Part shown: in pieces, positions 1 through 8,686 of the stretch
Layout of the letters: each line of letters opens with the position of its first letter
How positions within the stretch are numbered: position 1 is the first letter of the stretch
Assembly (NCBI RefSeq): GCF_021729845.1
Contig: NZ_CP063398.1
Location: 643,501-707,500 of the forward strand
DNA length: 64,000 bases
Origin: Rhizobium sp. SL42
GTDB taxonomy: Bacteria > Pseudomonadota > Alphaproteobacteria > Rhizobiales > Rhizobiaceae
Reading direction: 5' to 3'
The notes under the pieces: model-generated
What the model was told of the DNA's origin: nothing
Seen by the model: the letters and a program-made list of their open reading frames with translations, nothing else
Databases searched by the model: none
Program-made: the position numbers and the translations under genes

Positions 1-328
1 CCTGATCGCCGACCTTGCGGATCGGATTGAGCGAGAACTTGGGATCCTGCAGGATCATCGACATCCGGCGTCCGCGGATCTTCAGCATTTCCCTTTCGCT
101 TAGCGAAAGCAGGTCGCGCTGATCGAAACGCAGTCTGTCGGCAGTGATCGTCGCTCCCGGCAGCAGGCGCAGAAGGGCCCGGCCGACCGTCGATTTGCCC
201 GAGCCAGATTCGCCGACAATCCCGAGACGCTCCCGACCCAACTGGAAGGACACGCCACGTACGGCCTCGACGGGTGCGTTGGCATAGCGGATGCGGAGGT
301 TCTCGACGTCGAGTACGGTTTCAGTCAT
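1..328 (-). CDS. Peptide/oligosaccharide ABC transporter ATP-binding protein (partial, C-terminus outside window)
   Basis: The first ~109 residues of an ABC ATPase run off the left edge of the window. Reading the minus strand from the ATG at 328 gives MTETVLDVENLRIRYA, then a Walker A motif GESGSGKST at about residues 39-47, and a Q-loop (ILQDP) near residue 95. The spacing and the NPI segment after the Q-loop fit the OppD/DppD family, which energises import of peptides or oligosaccharides. The start lies 3 bp after the stop of the C-type permease, so the two are translationally coupled in one operon. The Walker B and signature motifs cannot be seen here. Confidence 0.85.
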   Translation of the reverse strand, partial: MTETVLDVENLRIRYANAPVEAVRGVSFQLGRERLGIVGESGSGKSTVGRALLRLLPGATITADRLRFDQRDLLSLSEREMLKIRGRRMSMILQDPKFSLNPIRKVGDQ

Positions 329-331
329 CGC

Positions 332-1216
332 CTATCTCCTGTTCATCTGCTTCGGGTCCAGGGCGTCACGCAGCCCGTCGCCCAGCAGGTTGAAGGCCAG
401 GCTCACCGACAGGATCGAAAGCCCTGGAAACGTCACCAGCCACCAGCTGTCGAGCATGTAACGTCGACCGGTCGCAATCATGGCGCCCCATTCCGGCATG
501 GGCGGCTGGGCACCAAGGCCAAGAAAGCCGAGGCCCGCGGCCGTGAGGATTACTGTCGCCATGTTCAGTGTCAGTCGGATCAGCACCGATGGCAGGCACA
601 TCGGCATTATCGATTTGACGATGATACGTGCCGAAGAGGCGCCCTGCAGCCGGGCTGCGGCAATGTAGTCAGCCTTGCGAAACGTCATCGCCTCGGCCCG
701 CGCAAGGCGCGCGATGGGCGGCCATGAGGTCAAGGCGATGGCAATGATCGCGTTGTTCAGGCTCGGTCCCAGGGCAGCGACGAATGCGAGCGAGAGAATG
801 AGGCTCGGGAATGACAGGAAAATGTCCGTGATGCGCATCATCACCGTGTCGAACCGCCCCCCCAGATAACCGGAGGAAGTGCCGACCGCGAGGCCGATCG
901 GGCCGACGACGATCGATACCAGCATGACAATGGTGAGAGTGATCCTCGCGCCATAGACGAGGCGGCTGAAAATGTCGCGGCCGAGTTCGTCGGTTCCGAA
1001 GAAATGCTCGCTGGATGGTGGTTGCAGCACATTTCCCAGGGCCTGCACATAGGGGTCATGCGTGGCGATCAGCGGCGCAAAGATGGCCGTCAACACCAGC
1101 AGCAGCAGGACCGCCAGACCGAAGGCCGAAGTCGGGCTGCGCAGCAGGAAGACCACGATGTTCTTTGGGGCGATCAGCCAGATAGGAAGGCTGCGGGTTT
1201 GGGTCTCGGCTGTCAT
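332..1216 (-). CDS. ABC transporter permease, DppC/OppC family
   Basis: A 294-residue inner-membrane permease of the peptide/nickel/oligosaccharide uptake class. It has an N-terminal membrane segment (about residues 18-50), the OppC_N-like segment, a periplasmic stretch containing GTDELGRDIFSR, and a BPD_transp_1 core. The EAA loop (AARLQGASSARIIVKSIMP) near residues 187-205 contacts the ATPase. The ATG shares one base with the stop of the upstream DppB-like gene (TGATG), so the two permeases are coupled. No solute-binding protein is present in the window, so the substrate cannot be read directly. The adjoining KdgF-like gene makes an oligouronide a reasonable guess. Confidence 0.9.
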   Translation of the reverse strand: MTAETQTRSLPIWLIAPKNIVVFLLRSPTSAFGLAVLLLLVLTAIFAPLIATHDPYVQALGNVLQPPSSEHFFGTDELGRDIFSRLVYGARITLTIVMLVSIVVGPIGLAVGTSSGYLGGRFDTVMMRITDIFLSFPSLILSLAFVAALGPSLNNAIIAIALTSWPPIARLARAEAMTFRKADYIAAARLQGASSARIIVKSIMPMCLPSVLIRLTLNMATVILTAAGLGFLGLGAQPPMPEWGAMIATGRRYMLDSWWLVTFPGLSILSVSLAFNLLGDGLRDALDPKQMNRR

Positions 1217-2238
1217 CAGCGTGTCCTGGGATCGAAGATGCGATAGAGGATGTCGGAAAGCAGATTGAGGCCGATGAAGATCACACCGACGATCAGCACG
1301 CAGGCCATCACGGCGTTCATGTCGCCAATGATCAGATTGCTGGTAAGATACTGGCCGAATCCGGGCCAGGCGAAGACCGTTTCGATCAGGACGGCGCCCT
1401 CCAGCAGCCCGCCATAGGCAAGCGCGATGATCGTGACCAGCTGGACCCGAATGTTGACGAAAGCATGCCGCCAGATCGTCTGGCTTCGGGACAGTCCTTT
1501 AACCCGCGCCGTGGTGATGTATTCCTGCCCAAGCTGATCCAGCATGAAGCTGCGCGTCATTCGGGTGATATAGGCGGAGGACGAGTAGCCCAGGAGCGAG
1601 GCAGGCAGGATCAGGTGATTGAGCGCGGACCAGAAGACGTCCATTTCTCCCGCGATCAGGCTGTCGATCAGCAGGAACCCGGTTCGATCCTCGACAAGCC
1701 CGATGTAAAATTGATCCATCCTCCCGCTTCCCCCGACTAGCCCCAGATGGGCGTAGAAGACGATCAGCGCGATCATCCCGGTCCAGAAGATCGGCATGGA
1801 GTGGCCAAAAAGGCTCAACACGCGGACGACATGATCCGGCCACCGATCCTTGTTGACGGCGGCAATGACCCCCATGGTCACGCCCAGAGATGCGCCGATC
1901 AGAATGGCAAATGTAGCGAGCTCGATCGTCGCCGGCATGACATGCAGGATATCCTCAATGACGGGCTGGCCGGTGCGGATCGATGTCCCGAAATCACCGG
2001 TCGCGATATCGCCGAGGAAATAGAAGAACTGCTCGTAGAGCGGCCGGTCAAAGCCGAGCGAACGATAGACCTGCTCATAGGTTTCCGGCGTCGCATCCTC
2101 ACCGACGATCGCGCGAACGGGGTCGGCCGGCATCAGCCGCCCGATGAAGAAGGTCAACGCGAGCAGACCCAGAAGAGTCGCGGCAATGCTGCCGAGCTGG
2201 CTGATCGCGCCCGCAAGGCGCAGGCTTCTGATGGACAT
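1216..2238 (-). CDS. ABC transporter permease, DppB/OppB family
   Basis: An inner-membrane permease of 340 residues from the chosen start. The start MSIRSLRL at 2238 is preferred because GGAGGA lies four bases upstream. A longer open frame reaches 2316 without a comparable ribosome site. It shows the usual OppB features: an N-terminal membrane helix, the DPVRAIVGEDATPE segment with the typical YRSLGFDRPLYEQ stretch, then six or so membrane helices with the EAA loop (ARVKGLSRSQTIWRHAF) and the terminal motif ILYRIFDPRTR. It pairs with the DppC-like permease downstream. It is separated from the kdgF-like gene by a strong hairpin and a possible promoter. Confidence 0.9.
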   Translation of the reverse strand: MSIRSLRLAGAISQLGSIAATLLGLLALTFFIGRLMPADPVRAIVGEDATPETYEQVYRSLGFDRPLYEQFFYFLGDIATGDFGTSIRTGQPVIEDILHVMPATIELATFAILIGASLGVTMGVIAAVNKDRWPDHVVRVLSLFGHSMPIFWTGMIALIVFYAHLGLVGGSGRMDQFYIGLVEDRTGFLLIDSLIAGEMDVFWSALNHLILPASLLGYSSSAYITRMTRSFMLDQLGQEYITTARVKGLSRSQTIWRHAFVNIRVQLVTIIALAYGGLLEGAVLIETVFAWPGFGQYLTSNLIIGDMNAVMACVLIVGVIFIGLNLLSDILYRIFDPRTR

Positions 2239-2337
2239 GGCTCCTCCGAGAACTCCGACCCTTGCCACCGACGACAGATCTCCATTCCTGTCTGACAAGT
2301 TGATCGAAGTTGTCACATGTAGATGGATGTGTCAAGC

Positions 2338-2369
2338 TGTCTTGCGGGCGGTTCACCGCCCGCAAGACA
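2338..2369 (-). terminator. Perfect 14-bp hairpin between kdgF-like gene and ABC operon
   Basis: Arms 2338-2351 (TGTCTTGCGGGCGG) and 2356-2369 pair perfectly around a TTCA loop. It starts about 30 bases after the stop of the kdgF-like gene. There is no T-tract, so it may be an attenuator or mRNA-stabilising structure rather than a full intrinsic terminator. On the minus strand it is followed directly by TTGACA, which could be the -35 of a separate promoter for the permeases. That TTGACA also begins a near-perfect inverted repeat (TTGACACAT, eight bases, ATGTGACAA). Confidence 0.6.
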
Positions 2370-2399
2370 AGCCGGGCTGGCATGTCGATCCGGAGTACA

Positions 2400-2717
2400 T
2401 CAAAGAAGAAAATCGTCGCGGCGCGGCGTGAAGTTGTCGATGAGCTCGCCCTTCTCAAGGCAGAGGCAGCCATGCTCGACGCCACCGGGAATGACAAGGC
2501 TATCGCCCGCCTTCAAGTTGAAGGCATCGCCACCCCTGAAAAACTCGAAGCTGCCGCTGGCGACATAGGTCGACTGCACATGGGGATGGCTGTGCAATTT
2601 ACCTCTGGCGCCGGCGTTAAATCGAAAGGATACGACCATGAGCTGGTCCGTCTCGGCGAGTACGCGCCGCGTGACGCCCTGATCAGGATGGAATTCGGGA
2701 AACTTGACTAAGGACAT
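2400..2717 (-). CDS. kdgF: KdgF-like cupin protein
   Basis: A 105-residue single-domain cupin. The start MSLVKFPEF at 2717 has GGAGA seven bases upstream; an in-frame ATG at 2750 has none. The order of motifs matches KdgF: VTRRVLAETDQLMVV, then the metal-binding HSHPHVQSTYVASGSFEF, then LKAGDSLVIPGGVEHG and a final FTPRRDDFL. KdgF converts 4,5-unsaturated uronates released from pectin or alginate to their linear ketone form ahead of the KDG pathway. Its position between an FCD-type GntR regulator and an oligosaccharide-class ABC importer supports a role in uronate oligomer use. Other small cupins are possible, but the tail motif is quite specific. Confidence 0.75.
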   Translation of the reverse strand: MSLVKFPEFHPDQGVTRRVLAETDQLMVVSFRFNAGARGKLHSHPHVQSTYVASGSFEFFRGGDAFNLKAGDSLVIPGGVEHGCLCLEKGELIDNFTPRRDDFLL

Positions 2718-2784
2718 CGTTATCTCCGTCTTAGATCGACAACGTGTCATACAGGAAATTCAATCTACCTGACAAGCTTGGATT

Positions 2785-3525
2785 TCAACGGGCACGCTCC
2801 GCGTTCGCGAGCGGCTGGTTGCGCAAAAGCGCCTTGTAGCGCTCGAGGCTTCCTTTCAGGTGGGCACGCATATGAAGGCGAGCGGCTTCGGCATCACCTT
2901 CGATGATTGCATCGACAATATTTCCGTGCTCTTCCTGAAGATGAAGATTGTAGTCTTTGGGGCGTGAACCCGGCGCCTCTCCTTGCAGATCGCCGCGGGG
3001 AATGATCCCCGAGCGGATCAACTGCAGAAATTCCGGAAAGCGACGGTTCTGGGTCGCTTCAGCAATGGCGAGGTGCAGGCCGAAGTCGGCGTCCCGCGTC
3101 GGGAGCCCTTCTTCAAGACACTTCCCCACCTCCCGATGGGCTTCGAGAATGTCCTCAATCTGTGCCGCAGACCGCCGCAGTGCAGCCAGTGCAGCGGACT
3201 CCACCTCGAATACCGTGCGCAGCTCCAGTAGCTCGATCACCGACGAGATCCGCTGCGTCGCAACGTCATCGAAGGGGCGTGCGGCGTTCTGCTTCGGTGC
3301 GAGCGCGAAAACGCCAGCTCCCTTCTTCGCTTCGACCAAGCCGTCGGCGCGGAGGATGGCGATGGCTTCTCGCACGACCGTCCGGCTTACCGAATACTGG
3401 CGTGACAGCGTGCTTTCGCTCGGCAGCTTGTCGCCAACGCGAAAGACCCCGCTCACGAGATCCTCGCGCAATGCAGCGCTAATCATCGATGCGAGCGACT
3501 GGGCTTGCCGAGCCTCTGCTGTCAT
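2785..3525 (-). CDS. GntR-family (FadR/FCD subfamily) transcriptional regulator
   Basis: A 246-residue repressor-type protein. Residues about 10-80 form the GntR winged helix (VGDKLPSESTLSRQYSVSRTVVREAIAILRADGLVEAKKGAGVFA). The C-terminal two-thirds is an all-helical FCD domain with the usual metal-site residues in DADFGLHLAIAEATQN and the late HMRAHL. FCD members typically sense sugar acids or other carboxylates. It lies upstream of, and in the same orientation as, the kdgF-like cupin and ABC importer, so it is the likely local repressor. A TACC-N5-GGTA palindrome just upstream of its start may be its own operator. Confidence 0.88.
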   Translation of the reverse strand: MTAEARQAQSLASMISAALREDLVSGVFRVGDKLPSESTLSRQYSVSRTVVREAIAILRADGLVEAKKGAGVFALAPKQNAARPFDDVATQRISSVIELLELRTVFEVESAALAALRRSAAQIEDILEAHREVGKCLEEGLPTRDADFGLHLAIAEATQNRRFPEFLQLIRSGIIPRGDLQGEAPGSRPKDYNLHLQEEHGNIVDAIIEGDAEAARLHMRAHLKGSLERYKALLRNQPLANAERAR

Positions 3526-3545
3526 TGTTCCACCTTCGGCCCGAT

Positions 3546-3558
3546 TACCTGTCTGGTA
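3546..3558. promoter_or_regulatory. Putative GntR operator (TACC-N5-GGTA)
   Basis: The palindrome TACCTGTCTGGTA sits about 20 bases upstream of the GntR start. FCD-type GntR proteins commonly bind short TGGT/ACCA-type palindromes. The same half-site, TACCTG, recurs near 2766, between this gene and kdgF. Assignment is by position and symmetry only. Confidence 0.35.
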
Positions 3559-3729
3559 GGTTTAGCCGTTTCAACCGCGTCTGCCAAGATATGTCTTGAT
3601 CTTCATTGCGTGAACAGCCCCGATGGCTGACCTCGCCGAAGGACTTTTCGAGAGCGCGTCGCGCGAATTGTGAATAGCCCCTAGATTTGTAGACGCCTTC
3701 TTTCTTAATTTTGAGGCAGGAAGAGCATC

Positions 3730-3999
3730 ATGAGCAAATCGAATTTCAGCGAAGATTTTAAGGGCGACGCCGTGCGTCAGATCACGGAGCGAGGCTATCC
3801 GGTTGCGGAGGTTTCTCAGCGCCTCGGCGTGATCCAGCATTCCCTATATGAATGGAAGAAGAAGTTTGCCGCGTCGAACGCCAAAGGCAACGACGAGGCC
3901 GAGGAGATCAGGCGGCTGAAGGAGGAACTGGCTCGCGTCACCGAGGAGCGCGATATCTTAAAAAAAGCGGCCGCGTATTTCGCCAGGGATGCAAAGTGA
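3730..3999 (+). CDS. IS3-family transposase OrfA
   Basis: An 89-residue protein with the helix-turn-helix of IS3-type OrfA (FKGDAVRQITERGYPVAEVSQRLGVIQHSLYEWKKKF) and the C-terminal leucine-zipper coil (EIRRLKEELARVTEERDILKKAAAYFA). A run of seven A residues at about 3960-3966 is the usual slippery site for -1 frameshifting into OrfB. The protein looks intact, but with orfB destroyed it can only act as a repressor-like or orphan DNA-binding protein. It probably has no present function. Confidence 0.85.
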   Translation: MSKSNFSEDFKGDAVRQITERGYPVAEVSQRLGVIQHSLYEWKKKFAASNAKGNDEAEEIRRLKEELARVTEERDILKKAAAYFARDAK

Positions 4000-4120
4000 A
4001 GTACGCGTTCATTGCCCTGTATTGCTTGCAGTTTTCGGTGCGGACGATGTGCCGTCTCCTGCGGGTTCACCCGAGCGGATTTTACACCTAGCTGAAGAAC
4101 CCGCCGGCTCGACGGCGAGC
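3996..4120 (+). pseudogene. IS3-family transposase OrfB, N-terminal fragment
   Basis: Beginning at about 3996 the reading frame gives KYAFIALYCLQFSVRTMCRLLRVHPSGFYT, then a stop, then LKNPPARR. This is the conserved start of IS3 OrfB, in which the stop replaces the expected tryptophan. The match stops near 4120 and the integrase catalytic core is absent. Confidence 0.8.
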
Positions 4121-4212
4121 GGGTTTCCCTCGGTTTCGAACATCGCCTTGAGCTTTGCGGTGATGTCGACGGCAGCGTCGCCTATCGGGGCGGGTTCGTG
4201 GGCGGAGCTTGC

Positions 4213-4386
4213 ACCATGGGCTACATGAGGCGCGACACTTCCTTTTTCGATATGTGCAAAGAACTCGGGATCGAGCGCGTTTCTCTTTACAGATATGTCG
4301 TCCCCAAGGGCATACTCAGAGAGTACGGCAAGCGGGCCCGCGGCGTGGCGCGGCATTTCGCTCCCGCCCGCAAACGACCCTTTTAA
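4213..4386 (+). pseudogene. C-terminal fragment of a serine recombinase (resolvase/invertase)
   Basis: The frame MGYMRRDTSFFDMCKELGIERVSLYRYV followed by PKGILREYGKR resembles the C-terminal helix-turn-helix of Tn3-type resolvases and invertases (ELG-VTLYRYV-P-GELR). The catalytic serine domain is not present upstream. It adds to the picture of a graveyard of mobile elements between 3.6 and 4.4 kb. Confidence 0.6.
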
Positions 4387-5109
4387 CGGTGAGCGGACGT
4401 GAGGTTGATGGGTTCAGCGATGAACCGCGTCATCTATATAGCTCAAGCCCGGATTTTGAAAACTGCGGAGATTTCTTGTGGTGCATTGACAGCAAACATC
4501 CCATGTAAGCTGAGCCTCAACGGGTTGATCGACAGAGATCCGGAGCTGGTCCAGGATGCTATCGATGTAGAGCGGGATTGGTTTGCTCGGTCGGCAAGAG
4601 GTTTTTCGGCACAGGTCTTTCACCTGCATCACCCCCGCGGTTTCGCCCCTGCATATTTGCCGCTGAGCCCGTGGATTGCACGCTCGTCTATGCCCTCACT
4701 CCAAACAGCTCGCTTGACGCTGTTTTCGAGGCGCGGGCGCGCAAGATCGCAATACGCGAACTCCAATGCCTCCCGCGCACGATGCGATTGCATTAGCCGC
4801 CGACCCGCTATTGGGTATTGCGGGATGATGTGAAGCTTCACGACGGGTCAGATATCCGGTCGTGCACCACAGAACATGCGAGCGAACCAGTTCAGGCCGT
4901 AAGCACTCTGTAGCGGAGTCTGGCATCGAAGGCGCCACAAGCGGCATTCTCTACGACAGGTCGGATGTCAGGGGCTGTTTAGAACACCGACCAGACAGGC
5001 GCTTGTACGGCAGTTTGCCGGAGAACTGACCGCTCAGATCCGGCGCATTCTTCCCGATTTTTGTGCAGCCGGCTCCGAGACAATACTTCGGCGTCCAATA
5101 CGCGAAAAA
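4387..5109. other. Stretch without a recognisable gene
   Basis: Several short open frames exist on both strands (the longest is 144 codons on the plus strand from 4399), but none shows a recognisable domain, a good ribosome site or coherent codon use. It is probably decayed accessory DNA between the mobile-element remnants and the histidine kinase gene. Confidence 0.6.
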
Positions 5110-8100
5110 ATGGACAGCGAATTGGAACCAAATGGCTGCAGAGGAGTTACCAAGTGTCGCAATACCGGCATTTGGGGACATGGCGTGAATCTGGCATCAC
5201 CGAATCTACATCAGGACATCTTTATCGGTGACAGCGAGATGGCGCAGATGATGCGCCAACATAATTGGACGCAGACGTCGCTCGGCCCGCCCGAAAGCTG
5301 GCCTGAAGCGCTGAAGGTAGCCGTTCGCCTGCTGTTGACCTCGAAATTCGAGATGTGGCTCGGCTGGGGACCGGAGATCGCATTCTTCTACAACGATGCC
5401 TATCGGCCGACCTTGGGCAACAAGCATCCCAACGCGCTCGCGGTCCCGACACATGTCCTGTGGGCCGAGATCTGGGATGACATCAAGGACCGCCTCGCAA
5501 CGGTCTACGAGACCGGTCAATCGACATGGGACCGGGCCTTGCTGCTTATCCTGGAGCGAGGAGGTTATCCCGAGGAAACATACCATACCTTCTCCTACAG
5601 CCCGCTGATCGGAGACACGGGCAATGTCGAAGGCGTGTTTTGCGCCGTGACCGAGGAGACCGAGCGGGTCATCAGCGAGCGCCGCATGGTCACACTGCGC
5701 CTGCTTGCCTCCGGCCTTGCAGCTGCTGATACCAAGCGCCAAGTCCTCGATGCATCGCAGCACGCCCTGGGAGAAAATCTGCACGACCTGCCGTTCAGTG
5801 CGCTCTACCTTTTCGACGACGCGGGCAATGCGCGGCGGCAATGGATCTGCGGCGCCGAAGACGATGACGTATTGCTACCATCGGCGATCTTAATGACAGA
5901 CAGCATCTGGAACCTCGAGCAGGCGTGGGCCCAGCAGGCAGTCGAGCTCGCCGACCTGTCCGGTTTGCCTGATATGCCGTGCGGGGCATGGCAGAACGCA
6001 CCGGTTCAGGCAGCCGTCATTCCATTGATGGGGCAAGGGAGCGGGAGGGCAACCGGCGCCCTGATCAGCGGCCTTAACCCCCATCGGGTTGTGAGCGACG
6101 AGTATCTCGACTTCCTCAAGCTGATTGCCGGCCAGATCACATCTCGCCTGGCCAGCGCGGAAGCCTTCGAAACAGAGCGCCGAAGGGCGGTGGCGCTCGC
6201 CGAAGCGGCGGAGCTGCGGGATCAGGCCGCTGTCGCCCTGGAGCAGATCAACCGGCAACTTTCTTCCGAGGTCGAACTTCGCACCGCAGAGCGGGACCGC
6301 ATGCGGGCCTTGTTCCAGCAGGCCCCAAGTTTCATGTGCATCCTCAGCGGTCCGGACCATGTGTTCGAGCTGGTCAACGATGCCTATCTGCAGCTCGTGG
6401 GAAAGCACGAGCTGGTGGGGATGACTGTGAGAAACGCCCTTCCGGAAGTCGAAGGACAGGGTTTTTTCGAATTGCTGGACGGCGTGTACCAGTCTGGGAA
6501 GCCCTACATCGGGCGTAACGTGAAGGTCCATCTCCAACGGGAAGGCGCAAGCGAGCCCGACGAACGGTTCCTCAATCTCATCTATCAACCGATATTCGAT
6601 CAGACTAACCAGGTCGCAGGTATCTTCGTCGATGGATTCGACGTCACGCATCAGAGACGTGCGGAAGAGCAGTTGCACAGCCTCAATCATACGCTCGAAC
6701 AGAGGGTCGAGCAGCGCACGAACGAGCTGAGGACGGCTCTCCTCAAGCTGGAGAGGGAGACCATCGAACGCGAGACGGCCCAGCTTGCGCTGAGACAAGC
6801 CCAAAAAATGGAAGCACTCGGCAATCTGACGGGCGGTGTCGCGCACGACTTCAACAATCTTCTCCAGGTCGTGGGCGGCAATCTGCAGCTGCTTTCCAAG
6901 GATGTCGAGGGCAATGAACGGGCCGAACAACGCCTGCAGAACGCCCTGTCCGGGGTTACCCGCGGCGCGAAACTCGCGTCGCAGCTCCTGGCTTTCGGGC
7001 GACGGCAACCGCTGGAGCCAAAGGTCGTCAATGTGCGCAGGCTCATTCACAACATGGACGACATGCTGCGTCGCGCGCTCGGCGAGGAGATCGAACTGGA
7101 AACTGTCGTGTCGGGAGGATTGTGGAACACGCTGATCGATCCAAGCCAACTCGAAAACGCCATTCTCAACCTCGCGATCAATGCCCGCGATGCCATGGAT
7201 GGTCGAGGGCGACTGACGATCGAAGCGGCAAATTCGGTACTGGATGACGATTACGCCAGGATGCACGAAGACGTTCGGCCCGGCCAATATGTCATGGTTG
7301 CCGTGACCGATACCGGATCAGGGATCCCTGCCGATATCATCGAGCATGTGCTCGAACCGTTCTTCACCACCAAATCGGACGGGAAAGGCAGCGGTCTTGG
7401 GCTCTCCATGGTCTACGGTTTTCTCAAACAGTCGGGTGGCCATCTCAAGATCTACAGCGAGCCAGGGCATGGCACGACGATGAGACTTTACATGCCGCGC
7501 ACCATGCAGGTCGAGGACAGCCTGACTGACCTCAATTCCCATCCGGTCAAAGGTGGCAGCGAGACGGTTCTGGTCGTCGAGGACGACGACGGTGTTCGCG
7601 ACACATCGGTCGCGCTCCTGGCCGATCTCGGATATCGCGTGTTGAAGGCACAGGATGCGCAGTCCGCCTTCGCGATCGTCAATAGCGGCGTGCATGTCGA
7701 CCTGCTGTTCACCGACGTGGTGATGCCGGGACCGATGCGCAGCACGGAGCTAGCCCGGAAAGCCAAGGCGCTCTTCCCGCACATGGCGATCCTCTTCACC
7801 TCCGGCTATACCGAAAATTCGATCGTGCACGGGGGCAAGCTGGACGCCGGAGTAGAGCTGCTGTCGAAGCCTTACACGCGTGAAGCGCTGGCGCGCAAAG
7901 TCCGACATGTGCTGGGCAATGCACAGCAGCATCGCATCGCGGTGGAGCGCCTGGAGCGACACGAACAGGTGCAAACGACTATGCCTTCCCCGCGATCACC
8001 CGAGCCGACCGGCTCACTGACTGGGACCACTTGCATTCTCGTGGTGGAAGACGAACCGCTGATCCTGATGTCGAATGTCGACATGGTGGAGGAGCTCGGT

Positions 8101-8379
8101 CACGAGGTCGAAGACGCGAAATCGGCCGAAGACGCGCTGAAGATCCTGGATGACAGGCATATCGACATCCTGCTGACCGATGTTGGCCTTCCTGGAATGA
8201 GCGGCATGGATCTGGCCCGCATCGTTCGCGAGCGCTGGCCGAGCGTGAAAATCATCTTCGCCAGCGGCGACAATGCGGCCAAGTCGACATCCGGCATCGA
8301 GGATGCCTTGCAGCTCTCCAAGCCCTTCACCCTGGATGCGCTCAAAACCGTCTTGATGGAGGCAAAGGAAGCGCGCTGA
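5110..8379 (+). CDS. Hybrid sensor histidine kinase with two receiver domains
   Basis: Up to 1089 residues, with no membrane segments, so probably a soluble sensor. Order: a PAS-like domain (about 45-190; GPPESWPEALKVAV, then WGPEIAFFYNDAYRP), a GAF-like region (about 195-350), a short coiled coil, a second PAS (about 400-520), then HisKA with its phosphoacceptor His near residue 579 (GGVAHDFNNLL). The HATPase has an N box (ENAILNLAINARDAM), DTGSGIP and GSGLGLSMVYG. Two receiver domains follow, with acceptor aspartates near 869 (FTDVVMPG) and 1024 (LTDVGLPG). The architecture is common in rhizobia for light, redox or stress-responsive kinases. No separate response regulator is adjacent. The start is uncertain: a GTG at 5185 after GGGGA, or the ATG at 5239, are alternatives. 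Confidence 0.88.
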   Translation: MDSELEPNGCRGVTKCRNTGIWGHGVNLASPNLHQDIFIGDSEMAQMMRQHNWTQTSLGPPESWPEALKVAVRLLLTSKFEMWLGWGPEIAFFYNDAYRPTLGNKHPNALAVPTHVLWAEIWDDIKDRLATVYETGQSTWDRALLLILERGGYPEETYHTFSYSPLIGDTGNVEGVFCAVTEETERVISERRMVTLRLLASGLAAADTKRQVLDASQHALGENLHDLPFSALYLFDDAGNARRQWICGAEDDDVLLPSAILMTDSIWNLEQAWAQQAVELADLSGLPDMPCGAWQNAPVQAAVIPLMGQGSGRATGALISGLNPHRVVSDEYLDFLKLIAGQITSRLASAEAFETERRRAVALAEAAELRDQAAVALEQINRQLSSEVELRTAERDRMRALFQQAPSFMCILSGPDHVFELVNDAYLQLVGKHELVGMTVRNALPEVEGQGFFELLDGVYQSGKPYIGRNVKVHLQREGASEPDERFLNLIYQPIFDQTNQVAGIFVDGFDVTHQRRAEEQLHSLNHTLEQRVEQRTNELRTALLKLERETIERETAQLALRQAQKMEALGNLTGGVAHDFNNLLQVVGGNLQLLSKDVEGNERAEQRLQNALSGVTRGAKLASQLLAFGRRQPLEPKVVNVRRLIHNMDDMLRRALGEEIELETVVSGGLWNTLIDPSQLENAILNLAINARDAMDGRGRLTIEAANSVLDDDYARMHEDVRPGQYVMVAVTDTGSGIPADIIEHVLEPFFTTKSDGKGSGLGLSMVYGFLKQSGGHLKIYSEPGHGTTMRLYMPRTMQVEDSLTDLNSHPVKGGSETVLVVEDDDGVRDTSVALLADLGYRVLKAQDAQSAFAIVNSGVHVDLLFTDVVMPGPMRSTELARKAKALFPHMAILFTSGYTENSIVHGGKLDAGVELLSKPYTREALARKVRHVLGNAQQHRIAVERLERHEQVQTTMPSPRSPEPTGSLTGTTCILVVEDEPLILMSNVDMVEELGHEVEDAKSAEDALKILDDRHIDILLTDVGLPGMSGMDLARIVRERWPSVKIIFASGDNAAKSTSGIEDALQLSKPFTLDALKTVLMEAKEAR

Positions 8380-8686
8380 GGCCCTCCATGCCGCCGCCTC
8401 ATCCGCGACACACCGACGGGATTCGCGGCAGACCAGACGGCGGCGCTTCGCCCGGATGCTGATCCTCCCGGCGTTCCCAGATCTCGGACGACATGCACGA
8501 GCCACTCCAGATCCGTTGGCTTGCCGAGGTTGAAAACTCAATAGATGGCGTGGTTGCCACCCTACCGACCCGGCACATTCTGACAGAGGATGGATGGATT
8601 AAAACTCAACGGGCTGAACTGATGGGGTGGATGCCCCTCAGTTCACCAATGTGCTTCATGACTACATTTTGACCAGACCGAAACAC
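8380..8686. other. Intergenic, convergent gene ends
   Basis: No gene or strong hairpin recognised. It separates the convergent histidine kinase and diguanylate cyclase remnant. Confidence 0.6.

Larger units (their letters stand above)
3671..4120 (+). mobile_element. Remnant of an IS3-family insertion sequence
   Basis: An apparent left terminal sequence (TGAATAGCCCCT at 3671) precedes an intact orfA and the first ~40 codons of orfB, after which homology ends. The second reading frame has an in-frame stop and no catalytic DDE region remains, so the element cannot transpose by itself. A similar TGAACAGCCCC sequence occurs at about 3610. The right end is not recognisable. Confidence 0.75.

Noticed and set aside
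4009..4356. 115-codon minus-strand frame over the IS3/resolvase debris, with a coding-like stretch AAVDITAKLKAMFETEG
   Set aside because: No family recognised and it overlaps identifiable mobile-element remnants on the other strand; kept only as a possible fragment.
5890..7287. Long minus-strand open frame (465 codons) inside the histidine kinase gene
   Set aside because: It is antisense to well-conserved kinase domains, a GC-bias shadow with no domain or ribosome site.
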